Part shown: in pieces, positions 1-11,402 of the stretch
How positions within the stretch are numbered: position 1 is the first letter of the stretch
Layout of the letters: every line of letters starts with the position of its first letter
Source of the DNA: Euborellia annulipes
Lineage: Eukaryota > Arthropoda > Insecta > Dermaptera > Anisolabididae
Reading direction: 5' to 3'
Length of the DNA: 64,000 bases
Assembly (NCBI GenBank): GCA_023213315.1
Contig: JAKCPI010000413.1
Location: forward strand, 83,482 to 147,481
Notes under the pieces: generated by a model
Database searches by the model: none
What the model was told of the DNA's origin: nothing
The model's input: the letters and a program-made list of their open reading frames with translations, nothing else
Position numbers and translations under genes: made by a program

Positions 1-125
1 TCATATAAATGGTTCATTAAATTCATTAACTTAAAAAAAATTGGGATTTTGTTAATAAAAATGTTCATTCTGATTAACAAAGAAAAAAAAAGAAAAATTA
101 ATTATAGCTATAAAAATATTTATTA

Positions 126-473
126 CTAGCCGCGACGCCCGCCTGCGGCAGACCTTCGCCTTTTCTTCTTAATTATGAAAATAAAATTATTATTATTCCA
201 TTCCAATCCAGTGCCTGCTTGAGGATTTGTTTACGTTCATGGAATACACAAATAAAAAGAATACATAAATATTTCTCTACATATTTCCTATGGGAGAAAT
301 CGTAACTTTAAGAATTAATAACTCAAAAAGTTAAAGGAATTTCGGGATGAAAATAATATTCCTGTAATCCCGAGAAGGTCCTCTTTATGCGTATAAAATT
401 TCATTTCAAATTTCCAACGGGAAGTTGCCTAAATAGAAAGACAGACGGACATTAGCGAATTATATATATATTT
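126..473 (-). mobile_element. Helitron-like element (family H)
   Basis: Minus orientation. The 3' end CTAG at 126-129 is preceded by the GC-rich GCGGGCGTCGCGG. The body carries the TAACTTTAAGAATTAATAAC and GACAGACGGACATTAGCG landmarks. It abuts a family A start at 473. Confidence 0.7.
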
Positions 474-1512
474 TTTACTTTCTCTTACCTCTATATATGT
501 TAATATATATAGAGAGAGAAAGTATTGCGATCATGTCAAAAATTCGATGTCGAGATTTTGATGGATATACATGTTTTGAGGTCCCCTGAGTCCAAAAAAG
601 TGGGTCCCGCAAATTGGTCTGTGTGTGTGTGTGTGTGTATGTGTGTCTGTGTGTGTGGACAGATTTTTAGCATGAAGGAGTTGAGCTAGCGGATTGAAAT
701 TTTATATTTAACTTAGGTACCTTTGAAGAATCTCAAAATAAGCTTTTGAACAAAATCGGCCAAAAAGTACTAGTACTTTACTGATGTACTTTTTCAGTTT
801 TTTTCGATTTTCTCAAAATTCCCTCCAAGGATTTTTTTTAAAATTCATAAATGAACTATTTTTTAGATGCTCTTTAAAATGTATATTCTCATTTTGCCGT
901 TGAAATCTTCTGAAGACCACTTTACTCTTGTTCTTCATAGGAAAGATAGAAATGGTTGCCATGGTAACGGAATTTAAATCTTTTTCTTTTTATTAGATTA
1001 AAAATCAATTATTATTTAAATTCCCATTTATTTTTATTTTATTTGTGTCTTTAATTGTTTCAAAGAAAACATATATATATATCTCTCCCACTTGCAAACA
1101 TTATCGTCTCTCTCTACTCTTTTTAAATTCCCTTTCCACCTTATCTTCGCATAGGAACAATGTTAATTTCCTATAGGGATTTGTATGTTAATTTCGATTC
1201 AAAAGGGGGTCCCCTTTAGAACTTTTTAGGCATTTAAAATTTTTTTTCCAATTCTTATGAAATTTTGTATTTATTTACGATTCTATATTGTGTATAAAAT
1301 GTCCAAATATGAGATTAAAATTTTGAAAAATAACCATAGTTTATTTGAAGCAGTCAACATTTAAAATGCAAGTTTGAAACTAAGGTGCTATCGGAAACTA
1401 AATATATCTCGACACAAAAAATCTGGTGTGACCAGCACAGTGCGCAACTTTCTCTTACCGAAGGGTAAGAGAAAGTTGTGTGCTGTGCGCCAGTCACACC
1501 AGATTTTTTAAT
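473..1512 (+). mobile_element. family A copy interrupted by about 400 bp
   Basis: The 5' hairpin (TTACTTTCTCTTACC..., 475-525), the (GT)n block and the core run normally to about 968. The interval 969-1390 is unrelated AT-rich DNA; the element then resumes with AACTAAATATATCTCGACAC and a long 3' hairpin (1421-1508). The middle part may be an insertion or a recombination join. Confidence 0.7.
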
Positions 1513-1524
1513 TTGAGAGATTTA

Positions 1525-1720
1525 TTATTTTATAAATATAATTAATTGGCTTTGATTTTAATAGAACCGAATGCTTTTCTATGGGAAAATTCATTTTCAC
1601 GAATTTTTTGAGCCTTCCCATAAAGGAATTTTGAGCAATTTTCCTGTACACTATAAAAGTAGAAAATTTCATTTCAAAATTACGGGGAGTTGGTAAAATA
1701 GAACCGGACGGACCCTACAC
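1525..1720 (-). repeat. family K repeat
   Basis: It shares AATTTGAGAGATTTA, GGCTTTGATTTT, TTTTTTGAGCCTTCC and TTTTCCTGTAC with the other K copies, in minus orientation. Confidence 0.55.
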
Positions 1721-2010
1721 AATTATATTTTTCTTTCAAAGAAGCGAAACTTGTATTTACATCAAAATTTCTACACCGAATTTTTTATTTGATCGCTATA
1801 ATTTATTTATTAAATACAGTATCTGTATTCTTTATTATTTACAATCAGCGAGTCTATGGATGGCGATTATGATTTAACAGAGCTAAGTCTAACATTTTTC
1901 CTAATATCAACTATTTAAATAAATTAAACAAAATTTCTTTATTGTATTTTAGAATACAACAAATTTTCCATCATATTTAATATTTATTTTGCAGAAACAA
2001 AGAAAAAGAA

Positions 2011-2699
2011 AAAATCTGGTGTGACTGGCGCACAGCACACAACTTTCTCTTACCTTCGGTAATCGAAAGTTGTGTACTGTGCTTGTCACACCAGATTTTT
2101 CGTGTCGACATGTATTTAGTTTCCGACAGTAGGGTACAATTGAATTCAAGATGTAAAATTTATAAGTATGGGAAAATATTTATATTTTGTTACCATGGCA
2201 ACCATTTCTCCTATCTTCCCTATGAAATACAAGAGTAAAGTGGTCTTCAGAAGATTTCAATTGCAAAATGAGAATATACAATTTAAAGAGAATCTAAAAA
2301 ATAATTGATTTTTGAATTTAAAAAAAAATCGTTGGAGCAAATTTTGAGAAAATCGAAAAAAACTGAAAAAGTACATCAGTAAAGTACTAGTACTCTTTGG
2401 CCGATTTTGATTAAAAGCTTATTTTTCCGGTCCCGGGGGGTGTTTAACTTAAATATAAAATTTCAACCTCATAGCTCAATTCCTTCATGCTTAAAATTGA
2501 ACACACACACACACACCCACCCACACACCCACCCACCCACCCACAGACAGACCATGTCGCGAAAACCACTTTTTTGGATTCAGGGGACCTCAAAACGTGA
2601 AGATCCATCAAAATCTCGACATCGAATTTTTGACATGAAACCAATACTTTCTCTCTATATATATATATTACATATATACATAGGTAAGAGAAAGTAAAA
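2011..2699 (-). mobile_element. family A foldback element, full length
   Basis: The minus orientation runs from the AT-rich terminal hairpin (CTTTCTCTTACC...TATATA...GAGAAAG, 2650-2695) through CA/CCCA microsatellite, GTACTTTACTGATGTACTTT and AGATTCTCTTTAAAT to the 3' hairpin (2013-2100), whose arms are ATCTGGTGTGAC and GTCACACCAGAT. There is no coding. It interrupts a family S repeat whose empty form lies at 45720-45835. Confidence 0.85.
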
Positions 2700-3023
2700 A
2701 AAGAGAAATATTTGGAAATAATCTCAATCAACAAAAACGTGCTGACCTTGGGGATTTTTTTTTTTTTTTATATTTAATATTTATTTAAATTTTTAAATAC
2801 TAGGTACTATTATAATTACAATAGATTTGTCATTTGTATAATCTTTAAATTCCTGTTTGATAGGAAATGATTTCTCAATAAATTGTTTGAAAATTATAAA
2901 CTTTTTTGTAATTTGATTTTGCAACATAATTTAGGTGATTTTTTTTTCTCTATATAGTAAAATAGTAACGTACTACCTGTTGATTTTTTTTTTGTTTACT
3001 TTCTTCATTTTTACTATTTTCTT

Positions 3024-3702
3024 TTTACTTTCTCTTACCTATGTATATATGTAATATATATATAGAGAGAAAGTATTGGATTCATGTCAAAAATTCGATG
3101 TCGAGATTTTGATGGATCTTCACGTTTTGAGGTCCCCTGAATCCAAAAAAGTGGTTTTCGCGACATGGTCTGTCTGTGTGTGTGTGGGTGGGTGGGTGTG
3201 TGTGTGTGTGTTCAATTTTAAGCATGAAGGAATTGAGCTAGGAGGTTGAAATTTTATATTTAAGTTAAACACCCCCCGGGACCGGAAAAATAAGCTTTTA
3301 ATCAAAATCGGCCAAAGAGTACTAGTACTTTACTGATGTACTTTTTCAGTTTTTTTCGATTTTCTCAAAATTCGCTCTAACGATTTTGATTAAAATTCAA
3401 AAATCAATTATTTTTTAGATACTCTTTCAAATGTATATTCTCGTTTTGCCCACAAAATTGTTTGAAGCACACTTTACTCTTGTGCTCCACAGGGAAGATA
3501 GGAGAAATGGTTGCCATGGTTACAAAATATAAATATTTTCCCATGTTTATAATTTTGACATCTGAATTCAAATATTCCCTACTGCCGGGAACTAAATACA
3601 TGTCGACACAAAAAATCTGGTGTGACAAGCACAGTACACAACTTTCGATTACCGAAGGTAAGAGAAAGTTGTGTGCTGTGCGCCAGTCACACCAGATTTT
3701 TA
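3024..3702 (+). mobile_element. family A element, full length
   Basis: It has the same structure as the copy at 2011-2699 but on the opposite strand, making an inverted pair. T5 flanks it on both sides. The related uninterrupted sequence at 34600-34632 has a single T5 at this point, so T5 is either the target duplication or tract homology. Confidence 0.88.
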
Positions 3703-3939
3703 ATTTTAACTACAACTAATATTTTCCTTTTTTCAGCATTAAATTATCTGTATACATTATTTTTTTCTATTTTATTATACTCTTTATAAAAATTATACTT
3801 GAAGCATTTTTTACATTTTAATTTTTTGTTTACTATTATACTAAAAAAATAACATACCACTTGTAGATTCTTTGATTACAATTAGATATTATTTTCTTCA
3901 TTTCTGATTTGAACTTTTCTAAGAAATGTCTTTGTTGTT

Positions 3940-4305
3940 AAACATGAAGAAATTGAGCTATGAGGCTACTTTACAGATGCACTTTTTCAGTTTTTTTTTT
4001 TTCTATTTTCTTTAAATTCGCTCCAACAATTTTGATTAAAATTCAAAAATAAACTATTTTTTAGATCTTCTTTAAAATATATATTCTCATTTTGCCTTCA
4101 AAATTGTTTGAAGGACACTTTACTCTTGTAATTCATAGGAATGATAAAAATTTTAATATTTTTCTATCTATGTTTAAAAAATCTAATATAAAGATGGAAA
4201 CTAAATATACGAAGTCACAAAAAATGAGGCGTGACAAGCACAGAACACAACTTTTAATTACCGAAGCAACGAGAATGTTGTGTGATCAGTCACACCAGAT
4301 TTTTC
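3940..4305 (+). mobile_element. family A, 5'-truncated
   Basis: It begins within the conserved GAAATTGAGCTATGAGG segment and ends in a decayed 3' hairpin, with AGTCACACCAGATTTTT at 4287-4303. Confidence 0.7.
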
Positions 4306-4982
4306 TCTTCAGCTTAGCTAGAGGCTCTTCTTGTTCTGGAGATGAGGCATAATCAATATTCGGTTTCCCAATTGTGGACCAGTTAATTCAATTCCTTTTG
4401 CCTCTAACCTGTTATTATTTGACGGAACTTAAATTACGCTTAATTATTTTCATTTGATAAGATATCGCAATGAATTTAATTAGCCAACCTTGAAATTACG
4501 AGAAAAAAAATGATTAATTAATCTTTTAGTAAAAAAAAAGAAGAAAGAAATCAAAAGTTCACATTCATCAGTGCACTCATGCATAATGCATTCATCCATT
4601 CATTCTTGATACTAATGAAGGACAGGAAATAGTCAAGTTCAATGAAATCAGGGTACAAAAACAAAAATAAAGAAGAAAACTCTTAATCTAGATCCTTTGA
4701 GATTTATAAACAAACAGGAACTTTAAATTAATTTTTTAGAATTCACAAAATTTGATTATTCATTCATCCTTTGGGGAATAAGGAAAAGGATAGATGGACT
4801 TTTTTTGCAAGAGGGGAGTTTAAACTCACACCACCAAAAAAAAAAAGTTTCCCATCTACTTGTATATCTATAGAATTTGATTGCAAAGGTTAAATTGCAT
4901 TTTAAAATTTCGTTATGTTAAGAAATACTCAGTTAGGACTTTAACGTAGTAAAAATCTTCTTTCAATCCAAAAAAATTTCAT
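4306..4982. other. intergenic, no gene seen
   Basis: Unique-looking AT-rich sequence with CATTCATTCATTC-type runs near 4563-4602. No exon signals with supporting frame. Confidence 0.5.
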
Positions 4983-5936
4983 TTACTTTCTCTTACCAAT
5001 ATATATATATATAATAATTAATGGATTCATGGCAAAAATTCGATGTCAAGATTTTGAGTTTTGAGGTCTCTTGAGTCCAAAAAAGTAGGTCCCTGTCTGT
5101 GAACAAAATATCTCAAAAACGAAAAGAGATACGAGGTTGAAATTTTATATATAAATTAGCTACTTTCATAGGACATGGCAGGAAGATTTTGAACAAAATC
5201 GGCCATAAAGTACTTGTACTTTACTGATGTACTTTTTCAGTTTCTTTCTATTTTCCCAAAATCCGCTCAAACGATTTTGATTAAAATTCATAAATCAATT
5301 ATCTTTTAGATCCTCTTTAAAATGTATACTCTCATTTTGTTCTTAGAATTGTTTGAATCATACGTTATTCTTGTAATTTATAGAAAAGATAGGAGAAATA
5401 ACAAAATTATTTTTCTATATATATATAATCCCCAAATGTCCGTCCGTCTGTCTGTCACGCCTCTATTTAGGCAATTTCCCTTTGGAATTTTGAAATGAAA
5501 TTTTATATGAGGACCTTCTCGGAATTAACAGGAAAATTATTTTCATCCCGAAATTCCTATAACTTTTTGAGTTATTAATTCTTAAAGTTACAATTTCTTC
5601 CATAGGAAATGTATAGAGAAATATTTATGTATTCTTTTCATTTGTGTATTCCATGAATGTAAACAAATCCTCAAGCAGGAACCGGATTGGAATGGAATAA
5701 TAATAATTTTCTTTTCATAGAAAAGGCGAGGGTCCGCCGAAGATGGGCTCGAGTCAGCTGGAGGGGGTTCCAGGGGGGGGGGCGTCGCGGCTAGTAAATT
5801 TAAAATCTTGAATTCTAACATATCGGCAGAATCTAAATATTGTATATGTCGACACAAAAAATCTGGTGTGACAAGCACAGAACAATACCTAATTACTGAA
5901 GTTGGATACTGGACGACCAGTCACATCAAATTTTTT
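4983..5936 (+). mobile_element. family A copy carrying a Helitron-like insertion
   Basis: The A core runs 4983-5413. It is interrupted by a Helitron-like element (5414-5794) and resumes at TAAATTTAAAATCTTGAATT through the 3' hairpin to 5936. The order shows that the Helitron is younger than this A copy. Confidence 0.75.
5414..5794 (+). mobile_element. Helitron-like non-autonomous element
   Basis: It starts TCTATATATATATAATCC and has the GTCCGTCCGTCTGTCTGTC block, then the conserved body (ATTATTTTCATCCCGAAATT, ATGAATGTAAACAAATCCTC). It ends with a GC-rich tail and GCGTCGCGGCTAG. The TC start and CTAG end fit Helitrons (CTRR rule). No replicase or helicase gene is present. Confidence 0.72.
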
Positions 5937-6192
5937 ATACTATTTTATAAAATCTTAATAACTATTACATTTTTGTAGAGAATCGAGCCCTTGAATTGAT
6001 TATTAAATAAATACAGTTAGAAAAAAAGATCCTCTTCTTCTCTTGGGGTCACCCATCCGGGTCTAACTTTAATACCAACAACAGATCACGTCATGCTGTG
6101 ACTTTCACTTGTTAGTTCATTCATTGCCAAGGCCAATGGCATATAAATAATAAAATATATTAACAATACATTTCCACACAAATTTTCCCATT

Positions 6193-6223
<31 letters not shown>

Positions 6224-6312
6224 CTCGTCTACAGTAGTAATAAAATTTATATAATTGAAGTTTGTAAGGAAAAATTGAAAATAACTTATTCCTTCACAGG
6301 TAACGCTAAATG
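5937..6312. other. intergenic, poly-A tract
   Basis: Contains a 27-A tract at 6194-6220, preceded by non-coding sequence. The missing first exon of the six-cysteine gene could lie in this general region, but none is recognisable. Confidence 0.45.
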
Positions 6313-6703
6313 TTTTTTTTCTTTCTCTTACATATATATATATATATAAAAGAATACATAAATATTCCTCTATACATTTCCTATGGGAGAAATCGTAACT
6401 TTAGGAATTAATAACTCAAAAAGTTATAGGAATTTCGGGATGAAAATAATTTTCCTGTAAACCCGAGAAAGTCCTCATTAAGCATAAAATATTTTCTTTC
6501 AAAATTTCAACCGGAAGTTGCCTAAACCAAGCGTGACAGACAGACGGACATTAGCGATTTATATATATAGAATATATGTAGGATTCTAATGTAATGCTGA
6601 AAACTAAATAAAATGTCTTCACAAAAAAAAAAAAAAAAAAAAAACTGGTGTGGCAAGCAAAGAAAACGAGCGAAAGTTGTGTGCACTCACACCAGATTTT
6701 TAA
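6313..6703 (+). mobile_element. family A remnant split by a Helitron-like fragment
   Basis: A 5' scrap (CTTTCTCTTACATATATA), a minus-strand family H body (6345-6575) and an A 3' end with a degenerate hairpin (ACTGGTGTGGC...GCACTCACACCAGATT, 6645-6702) are nested. Confidence 0.6.
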
Positions 6704-6953
6704 TAATATAATCTTATAGCTCTTTTTTTTTATAAACGCACATATTTCGTTATTTTTTTAATATCTTAATTAACTTTTGTTTTTTTTTTTAATAAGAGAT
6801 AAATATAAATTTAAACTTGACTGGTTTAAACAAAAGCTCCAAAAATCCCAAAGGGCTCTAACTTTCTGTTTATTAAAATTATTAATAATATGCATATAAA
6901 TTTTTTTTTTTTTTAATTAAAAAAAAAGCACTAAATTTTTTTTTTTTTCATAG

Positions 6954-7191
6954 GTTGCCTGCTCTTCTGTGATACTCTTGTTTCTCTTGAATTTATTCTT
7001 TGCCGGATCGGCTGTGATTCCTCTACGAATTCGTATTTTAGTAGATGAAGTGGATTCTGATAGAATAATTTACGGTCGATGGCCGGAAACGGAATTTCCT
7101 CCTATTCGAACAACTGCACCTCCACCACAACGACTACTACAACAACAACAACAACAACAACAAAAAGGAATGGTTCGATTTTATGCACGAG
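6954..7191 (+). CDS. internal exon: leader and polyQ part of a secreted protein
   Basis: A T-rich tract ending in CATAG gives the acceptor at 6952-6953 and GTAAAG gives the donor at 7192. The open frame runs 79 codons plus one base (phase 1 at the donor). The translation begins VACSSVILLFLLNLFFAGSA, a hydrophobic signal-peptide-like core with a plausible cleavage site after AGSA. A charged stretch (ILVDEVDSDR), a Pro/Thr-rich stretch and eight glutamines follow, ending near MVRFYAR. No in-frame ATG precedes the hydrophobic core, so the initiator Met must lie in an upstream exon that I could not identify. The phase matches the exon at 9205. I infer an extracellular or secreted protein; the reaction or partner is unknown. 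Confidence 0.75.
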
Positions 7192-7230
7192 GTAAAGAAA
7201 TGTGTGATTTTTGTTGAATTTTGACATTTT

Positions 7231-7595
7231 ATCAGGTCTATTCTCTAAAAACAGACGCTAAAATTTAAAATCAACAAATGGGTGTTAAAAAGTAATGTAA
7301 AAACAATCAGCGTTAAAAAAATGCTATTCTCTAAACAAAGTTTTAACAGCGACGTTAACTTTTATTTCAAAGCTATCAAAATCATAACCTTACTTTTTAG
7401 GTTAAGGACGTTAAACACGACGTTAAAATATTAAAGGCACCCCCTAGACATGGCATTAATTTTTAACACTATTTACTAAATGTTAACGCTTTGGCTTTAT
7501 AGTTTTTGTTAACAGAATAGCTATTTGAGGCAAGGAAGTGATTTTGAATAGCATTTTTTAACGCTTACATTACTTTTTAACACCTGTTTGTTTAT
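7231..7595 (+). mobile_element. family E MITE, 3' end lost
   Basis: It starts CAGGTCTATTCTCTAAAAAC and shares long blocks with 48115-48521 (TTTTAACAGCGACGTTAAC, GCTATTTGAGGCAAGGAAGT). The matching right terminus is absent. Confidence 0.75.
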
Positions 7596-7662
7596 TTTAA
7601 ATTTTATATATCTATATAGAGATATATATAAGACAAGATATTTTTTTTTATACGCTTTGATG

Positions 7663-7998
7663 CAGTGGCAGATCCAGAGGTGTTTCGCGGGGGGAGGGGT
7701 AATCTGGTGTGACTGGTCGTACAGCACACATTTTTTCCTTAATTTCGGTAATTTAAAGGCGCATTCTGTACTTGTTTGCCAGAATATAAATATAAATCAA
7801 ATTTTTAAGTATTAATTTTTAAAATTTTACATTAAAAATACATTAAAAAAAAAAAAAAGTATTTTTTTCTAATCTCAGGGGGCTAATTACCCCCTTTACC
7901 CCCCCCCCCCCCTATAACCCCCTGCAAAAAAAAGTATTTTTTCTAATCTCAGGGGTAATTACCCCCTTTACCCCCCCCCCTCCTTGTAACCGCCCTTG
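7663..7998 (+). mobile_element. family B MITE, hAT-like, with 8-bp target duplication
   Basis: The ends are CAGTGGCAGATCCAGAGG and, inverted, CAAGGGCGGTTACAAGG. CTTTGATG flanks both sides (7655-7662 and 7999-8006). The interior has C-tracts, a direct repeat of GTATTTTT...TAATCTCAGGGG, and a degenerate copy of the family A 3' hairpin (7691-7785). An 8-bp duplication suits hAT transposases. Confidence 0.82.
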
Positions 7999-8235
7999 CT
8001 TTGATGTTATACAGAGGATTTATTTAACAGCTTTATTATCTGCTCTCCCGATTTAGACCTGGTCTAAATAAAGCCCGTTCTGTAAAGCAAGTACACTAAT
8101 CCCTTAACGCGTTTCTCTAATTAACCAAATTCCCAATAATAAGGGAATAAATTACGTATTTTTCTTAATTTCCAATCAAAAACAAAGTGAAAATTCAATA
8201 AATACACATCAAATTTTCATTTGTTTTTTTTTGGC

Positions 8236-8513
8236 TGATTCTAAATATCAACTATTTTTTAGATGCTCTTTAAAATGTATATTCTCATTTAGCCTTGTTT
8301 GAAGACCACTTTACTCTTGTACTTCATAGGAAAGATAGGAGAAATGGTTTCCATGGCAAATATAAATACTTTCCCATACCTATAAATTTTACATCTTGAA
8401 ATTTGAATGTACTGTACTGTCGGGTGTAGACACAAAAATCTGGTGTGACAAGCACAGTACACAACTTTCTATTCCGAAGGGTAAGTGCTGTGAGACCAGT
8501 CACACCAGATTTT
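8236..8513 (+). mobile_element. family A, 3' half
   Basis: It begins near TTTTTTAGATGCTCTTTAAA and runs to a shortened 3' hairpin (8439-8513). Confidence 0.7.
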
Positions 8514-9204
8514 TAATATAAATGTCAAAATGTATTGAAAAAAAAAATTATCTCAATGTTTTAATCAGAAAAAAAAGTTTAGTAAACATGTGCCATTTTG
8601 GCTGCCTAACTACCGGGCTTTAGTCTCAATACTATTGTAATAGATGGTATATAAAATGCAACTAACTTCATGTAGGCGCACCTTAGAGGTTAGTTCACTT
8701 GAGTCGGAACAAGTGCACAGTACAAACGACTACAGAATAATCAGTCTAAACGTTGTACTTTTAATAAATAATTAATACTCTATAATTAAAAACTTCCAGA
8801 ATAATTTAAATTTTACGGTACGCTTTTGGGTTACTTGACATCAAATAGCGAGATCTAATTTTAACTATCCTAATCAAGAGTTTCATATGTTAGTATATTT
8901 TTTTTCAGGGTTTCTATATATTCATGCTTCAATCCTTATCTTAATTATTTAAAATTTATTTCAACTTACATAAGATTTCGAATTTTTTTCAATTCAAATC
9001 CTGTAATTACTAAAGAAATTATTTTAAAACACAGGAAAAAAAGAGCCGATGATTAATGATTTTTTTGTTTAATGCTGAGATGTTGATTGAATAACCTTTA
9101 TATAATACAATGAACAATACTGGTTAATTACATCCTTCCGAATCCTTTAAATTCATTTACCATCTTGATTAATGTCAATTGATGAAAGTTTTTTCTGTTT
9201 AAAG

Positions 9205-9626
9205 GCTCTCAAAACCGCCGTGTCTGGCCTGAGGATACCGTCACTAACATCATCTCTAGTCGAGACTCCTATAAGGACCCTATTTCAAGGCCCGGAATTG
9301 GTCCTTCGGGCAATCCAAGACCCCAAACTGGTCCTTCGAGCAACCCAGTACCCGGAACTGGTCCTTCGAGCAACCCAAGACCCGGAACTGGTGGAAACAA
9401 GTCCTCTGATGGACCCTCACCTTGTGTCTGGGCGATCGTTTCCTGTTGCGATCCCAGCTCAACGGATATCAATGAAGAGTGCTTCAAAGCGCTCGGATGC
9501 TCTGGACCATTTTGGGATGGAAATCCTTGTCATATGGAACTTGGAATGGCAGCCGTAAATACAGGACGCAAACATTTCGGTGCAAATAATTATACTGATA
9601 ATGAATTTGAAGAGATACCATTTTAA
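9205..9626 (+). CDS. terminal exon: Gly/Pro repeats and six-cysteine C-terminal domain
   Basis: The acceptor is the AG at 9203-9204 after TTTTCTGTTTAA. The split Gly codon (G from 7191 plus GC) restores the frame. The exon encodes about 140 residues and stops at TAA 9624-9626. It starts GSQNRRVWPEDTV. Three decapeptide repeats of the type GPSSNPRPGT follow. Next is a cysteine domain with the order CVWAIVSCC, ECFKALGC, FWDGNPC, and an acidic tail ending EFEEIPF. From memory, a CxWAIVxCC...CFxxLGCxGxFW...NPC block occurs at the C terminus of uncharacterised secreted insect proteins; this is recollection and was not searched. Six cysteines suggest disulfides and so an extracellular location. Length with the preceding exon is at least 219 residues. 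The overlapping forward frame at 9172-9558 is the wrong frame. Confidence 0.8.
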
Positions 9627-9703
9627 AAAACTCCCCCTCCCCCCTATTTGTGCCAAAAATGTTATTAGTATCAGTATTAAAAGGAAAATAATGTTTTCTG
9701 CAA

Positions 9704-9730
9704 AATAAATTGCATGTAACAAATAATAAA
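9704..9730 (+). promoter_or_regulatory. candidate polyadenylation signals
   Basis: AATAAA hexamers lie at 9704-9709 and 9725-9730, about 80-100 bases after the stop codon of the six-cysteine gene. The spacing is typical of animal 3' UTRs. The hexamer is common in AT-rich DNA, so position is the main argument. Confidence 0.45.
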
Positions 9731-10350
9731 AATTAAATTTCACTTTGTAAAAAGATAAAATTAAGGATATTACGTTTAAAGAGAAATTTAATTTTTTTTT
9801 TCTTTGTTACTTTCTCCTTTTTTACTTTCTCGTATACAAAGTATTGTAATTGTATAAAAATTTGGTTTTTTATAAAATAACTTTAAAGTAAAGTTATTTT
9901 GAACTTATATTTATTTATTTATTAGCGATATTATAATTATTAAATTATTTTGTATTTTTATAAAATAAAATTTTCAATTTTTATAATAATTTTTTTCTTT
10001 CCTGCTAATATAACTGGGCACAGCAAAGGATCTATTTATGATTGTTTAAAGGCCAGTCGTATGAGTGATCTCTTCTTTTTTCAACTGACTCCTCCCACAA
10101 CCCTAATCGTATGCCTGGAAAGCTGGCTCTCAGAGCCCAAAGGGCGCTTTAAAATTTCCAAGCCAACTTGTAGATTTGTGTTCCCATATTGAAGAAATTT
10201 GATTATAAATTAATTTTCCAATATATTTAAGAGATTCAAATTATTACTACGTTACTTTCTGGCCATGTACTATATGTGTACTTAATTTCAAATAGATTCA
10301 TTGAAAATTGTGGATTTCTATAGAATATACATACATACATACATATGGTA

Positions 10351-10570
10351 CAGTGAGCGCCACAATTAAGTCCCCACCTGATAGCTTTAGCCTTAAGTAT
10401 ATAGTATAGAATATGGTAAATGGTGAAATAATTTTAAATTTTAAAAGGTAAAATAAAATAATCTGTACCAGATCTTACTTTTTACCTCTTTGGTCCTTAA
10501 AATTATTTCACTTTACACCATGTACTTAAGGCTAAAGCTATTAAGTGGGGACTTAATATGGCGCTCACTG
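10351..10570. mobile_element. mariner/Tc1-like MITE
   Basis: The terminal inverted repeats begin CAGTGAGCGCCACAATTAAG and end GCGCTCACTG. TA lies on both sides (10349-10350, 10571-10572). The arms pair along most of their length. It is non-coding. Confidence 0.85.
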
Positions 10571-10572
10571 TA

Positions 10573-10960
10573 CATACGTTTTTCCCATTTCATGGGACGG
10601 AGTCGCTGTCTGTCCGTCTGTCTGCAAGTCACACTCCCCGATGTAATTTTGAAACCAAATTTTTTGTGCTTAAAGAGGACCTCCAGGGATTACAGGAAAA
10701 TTATTTTCCTCCCGAAATTCCTACAACTTTTTGAGTTATTCAGTCCTAAAGTTACGATTTCCCCCATAGGAAATGTATGAACAAATATTCTTTTCATTTA
10801 TGTATTCTATGAATGTAAACAAATCCTCAAGCATGGACTGGATTGTAATAATAATAATTTTCTTCTTATAATTAAGGGTCCGCTGCAGGCGGGCCCGAGC
10901 CAACTGGAGGGGGTAAAGCCTAGCCTGATGATTCAGGAATCACCCGGGTCACGTAGTTAG
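10573..10960 (+). mobile_element. Helitron-like element, diverged ends
   Basis: Family H landmarks are GTCTGTCCGTCTGTCTGC, AATTATTTTCCTCCCGAAAT and ATGAATGTAAACAAATCCTC, with a GC-rich tail ending GTAGTTAG. It begins just after the mariner-like MITE. Confidence 0.6.
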
Positions 10961-11402
10961 TAAAAATATAATAACCTGTCCTTCAATTCTATAGAAATGG
11001 ACAGACAGACACCCCATTTTTTCCTTCTAATCGAAATGCTTTATATACACCCACACACACACACACACACACTCACACATATGTATGTGAATAGCATTTA
11101 ATCGATTTCTTTTATGACATCGAATTATATTACCGGTTAATTTGCTTTTTTTTAAATCAATTTGGAATATTTCATCTCTAAAATCAATAATTTCCATCAT
11201 CCGGATACATAAAATAGATTCTCTTTAGGCGGGATCAAGGGTAAGTGGGGCGCCAAATATAGATGGAGAGGAATATTATATTTGAAATTAAATTTTGTTC
11301 TCATCTAGTCCTCAAAATTCTCTGTTCATGGATCCAAAAAATTCAGACAAAATCTTGAATTTCAAGGAAAACAAATCTGAAATTAATACACTTTATATAC
11401 TA

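Larger units (their letters stand above)
1905..3860 (+). repeat. family S repeat split by two family A insertions
   Basis: The S pieces are 1905-2010, 2700-3022 and 3703 to about 3860. Joined, they match the reverse complement of 45265-45840 across both insertion points. The blocks include AATACAACAAATTTTCC, ACAAAAACGTGCTGACCTT and AGTAACGTACTACCTGTTGA. S is non-coding and AT-rich. Confidence 0.8.
7192..9204 (+). other. intron of the six-cysteine gene (phase 1)
   Basis: The 2.0-kb interval between donor GTAAAG and acceptor TTTAAAG holds, in order, a family E MITE (7231-7595), a family B hAT-like MITE with target duplication (7663-7998), a truncated family A copy (8236-8513), and about 690 bp with no gene. 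Around 8680-8745 lies a segment that recurs inverted near 15620-15672. No other plausible exon was seen, although a short one cannot be excluded. Confidence 0.65.

Noticed and set aside
2407..2734. Frames of 96 codons on both strands rich in His/Thr/Pro or Cys/Val/Gly
   Set aside because: They translate the CA/CCCA microsatellite and core of a family A element; the same frames recur in other copies.
3940..4352. Coding frame ending LARGSSCSGDEA
   Set aside because: Most of it is the family A 3' end; the last codons read into unrelated DNA.
9172..9558. 128-codon forward frame
   Set aside because: It overlaps the real exon in another frame; the spliced frame has the conserved cysteine pattern and correct splice phase.
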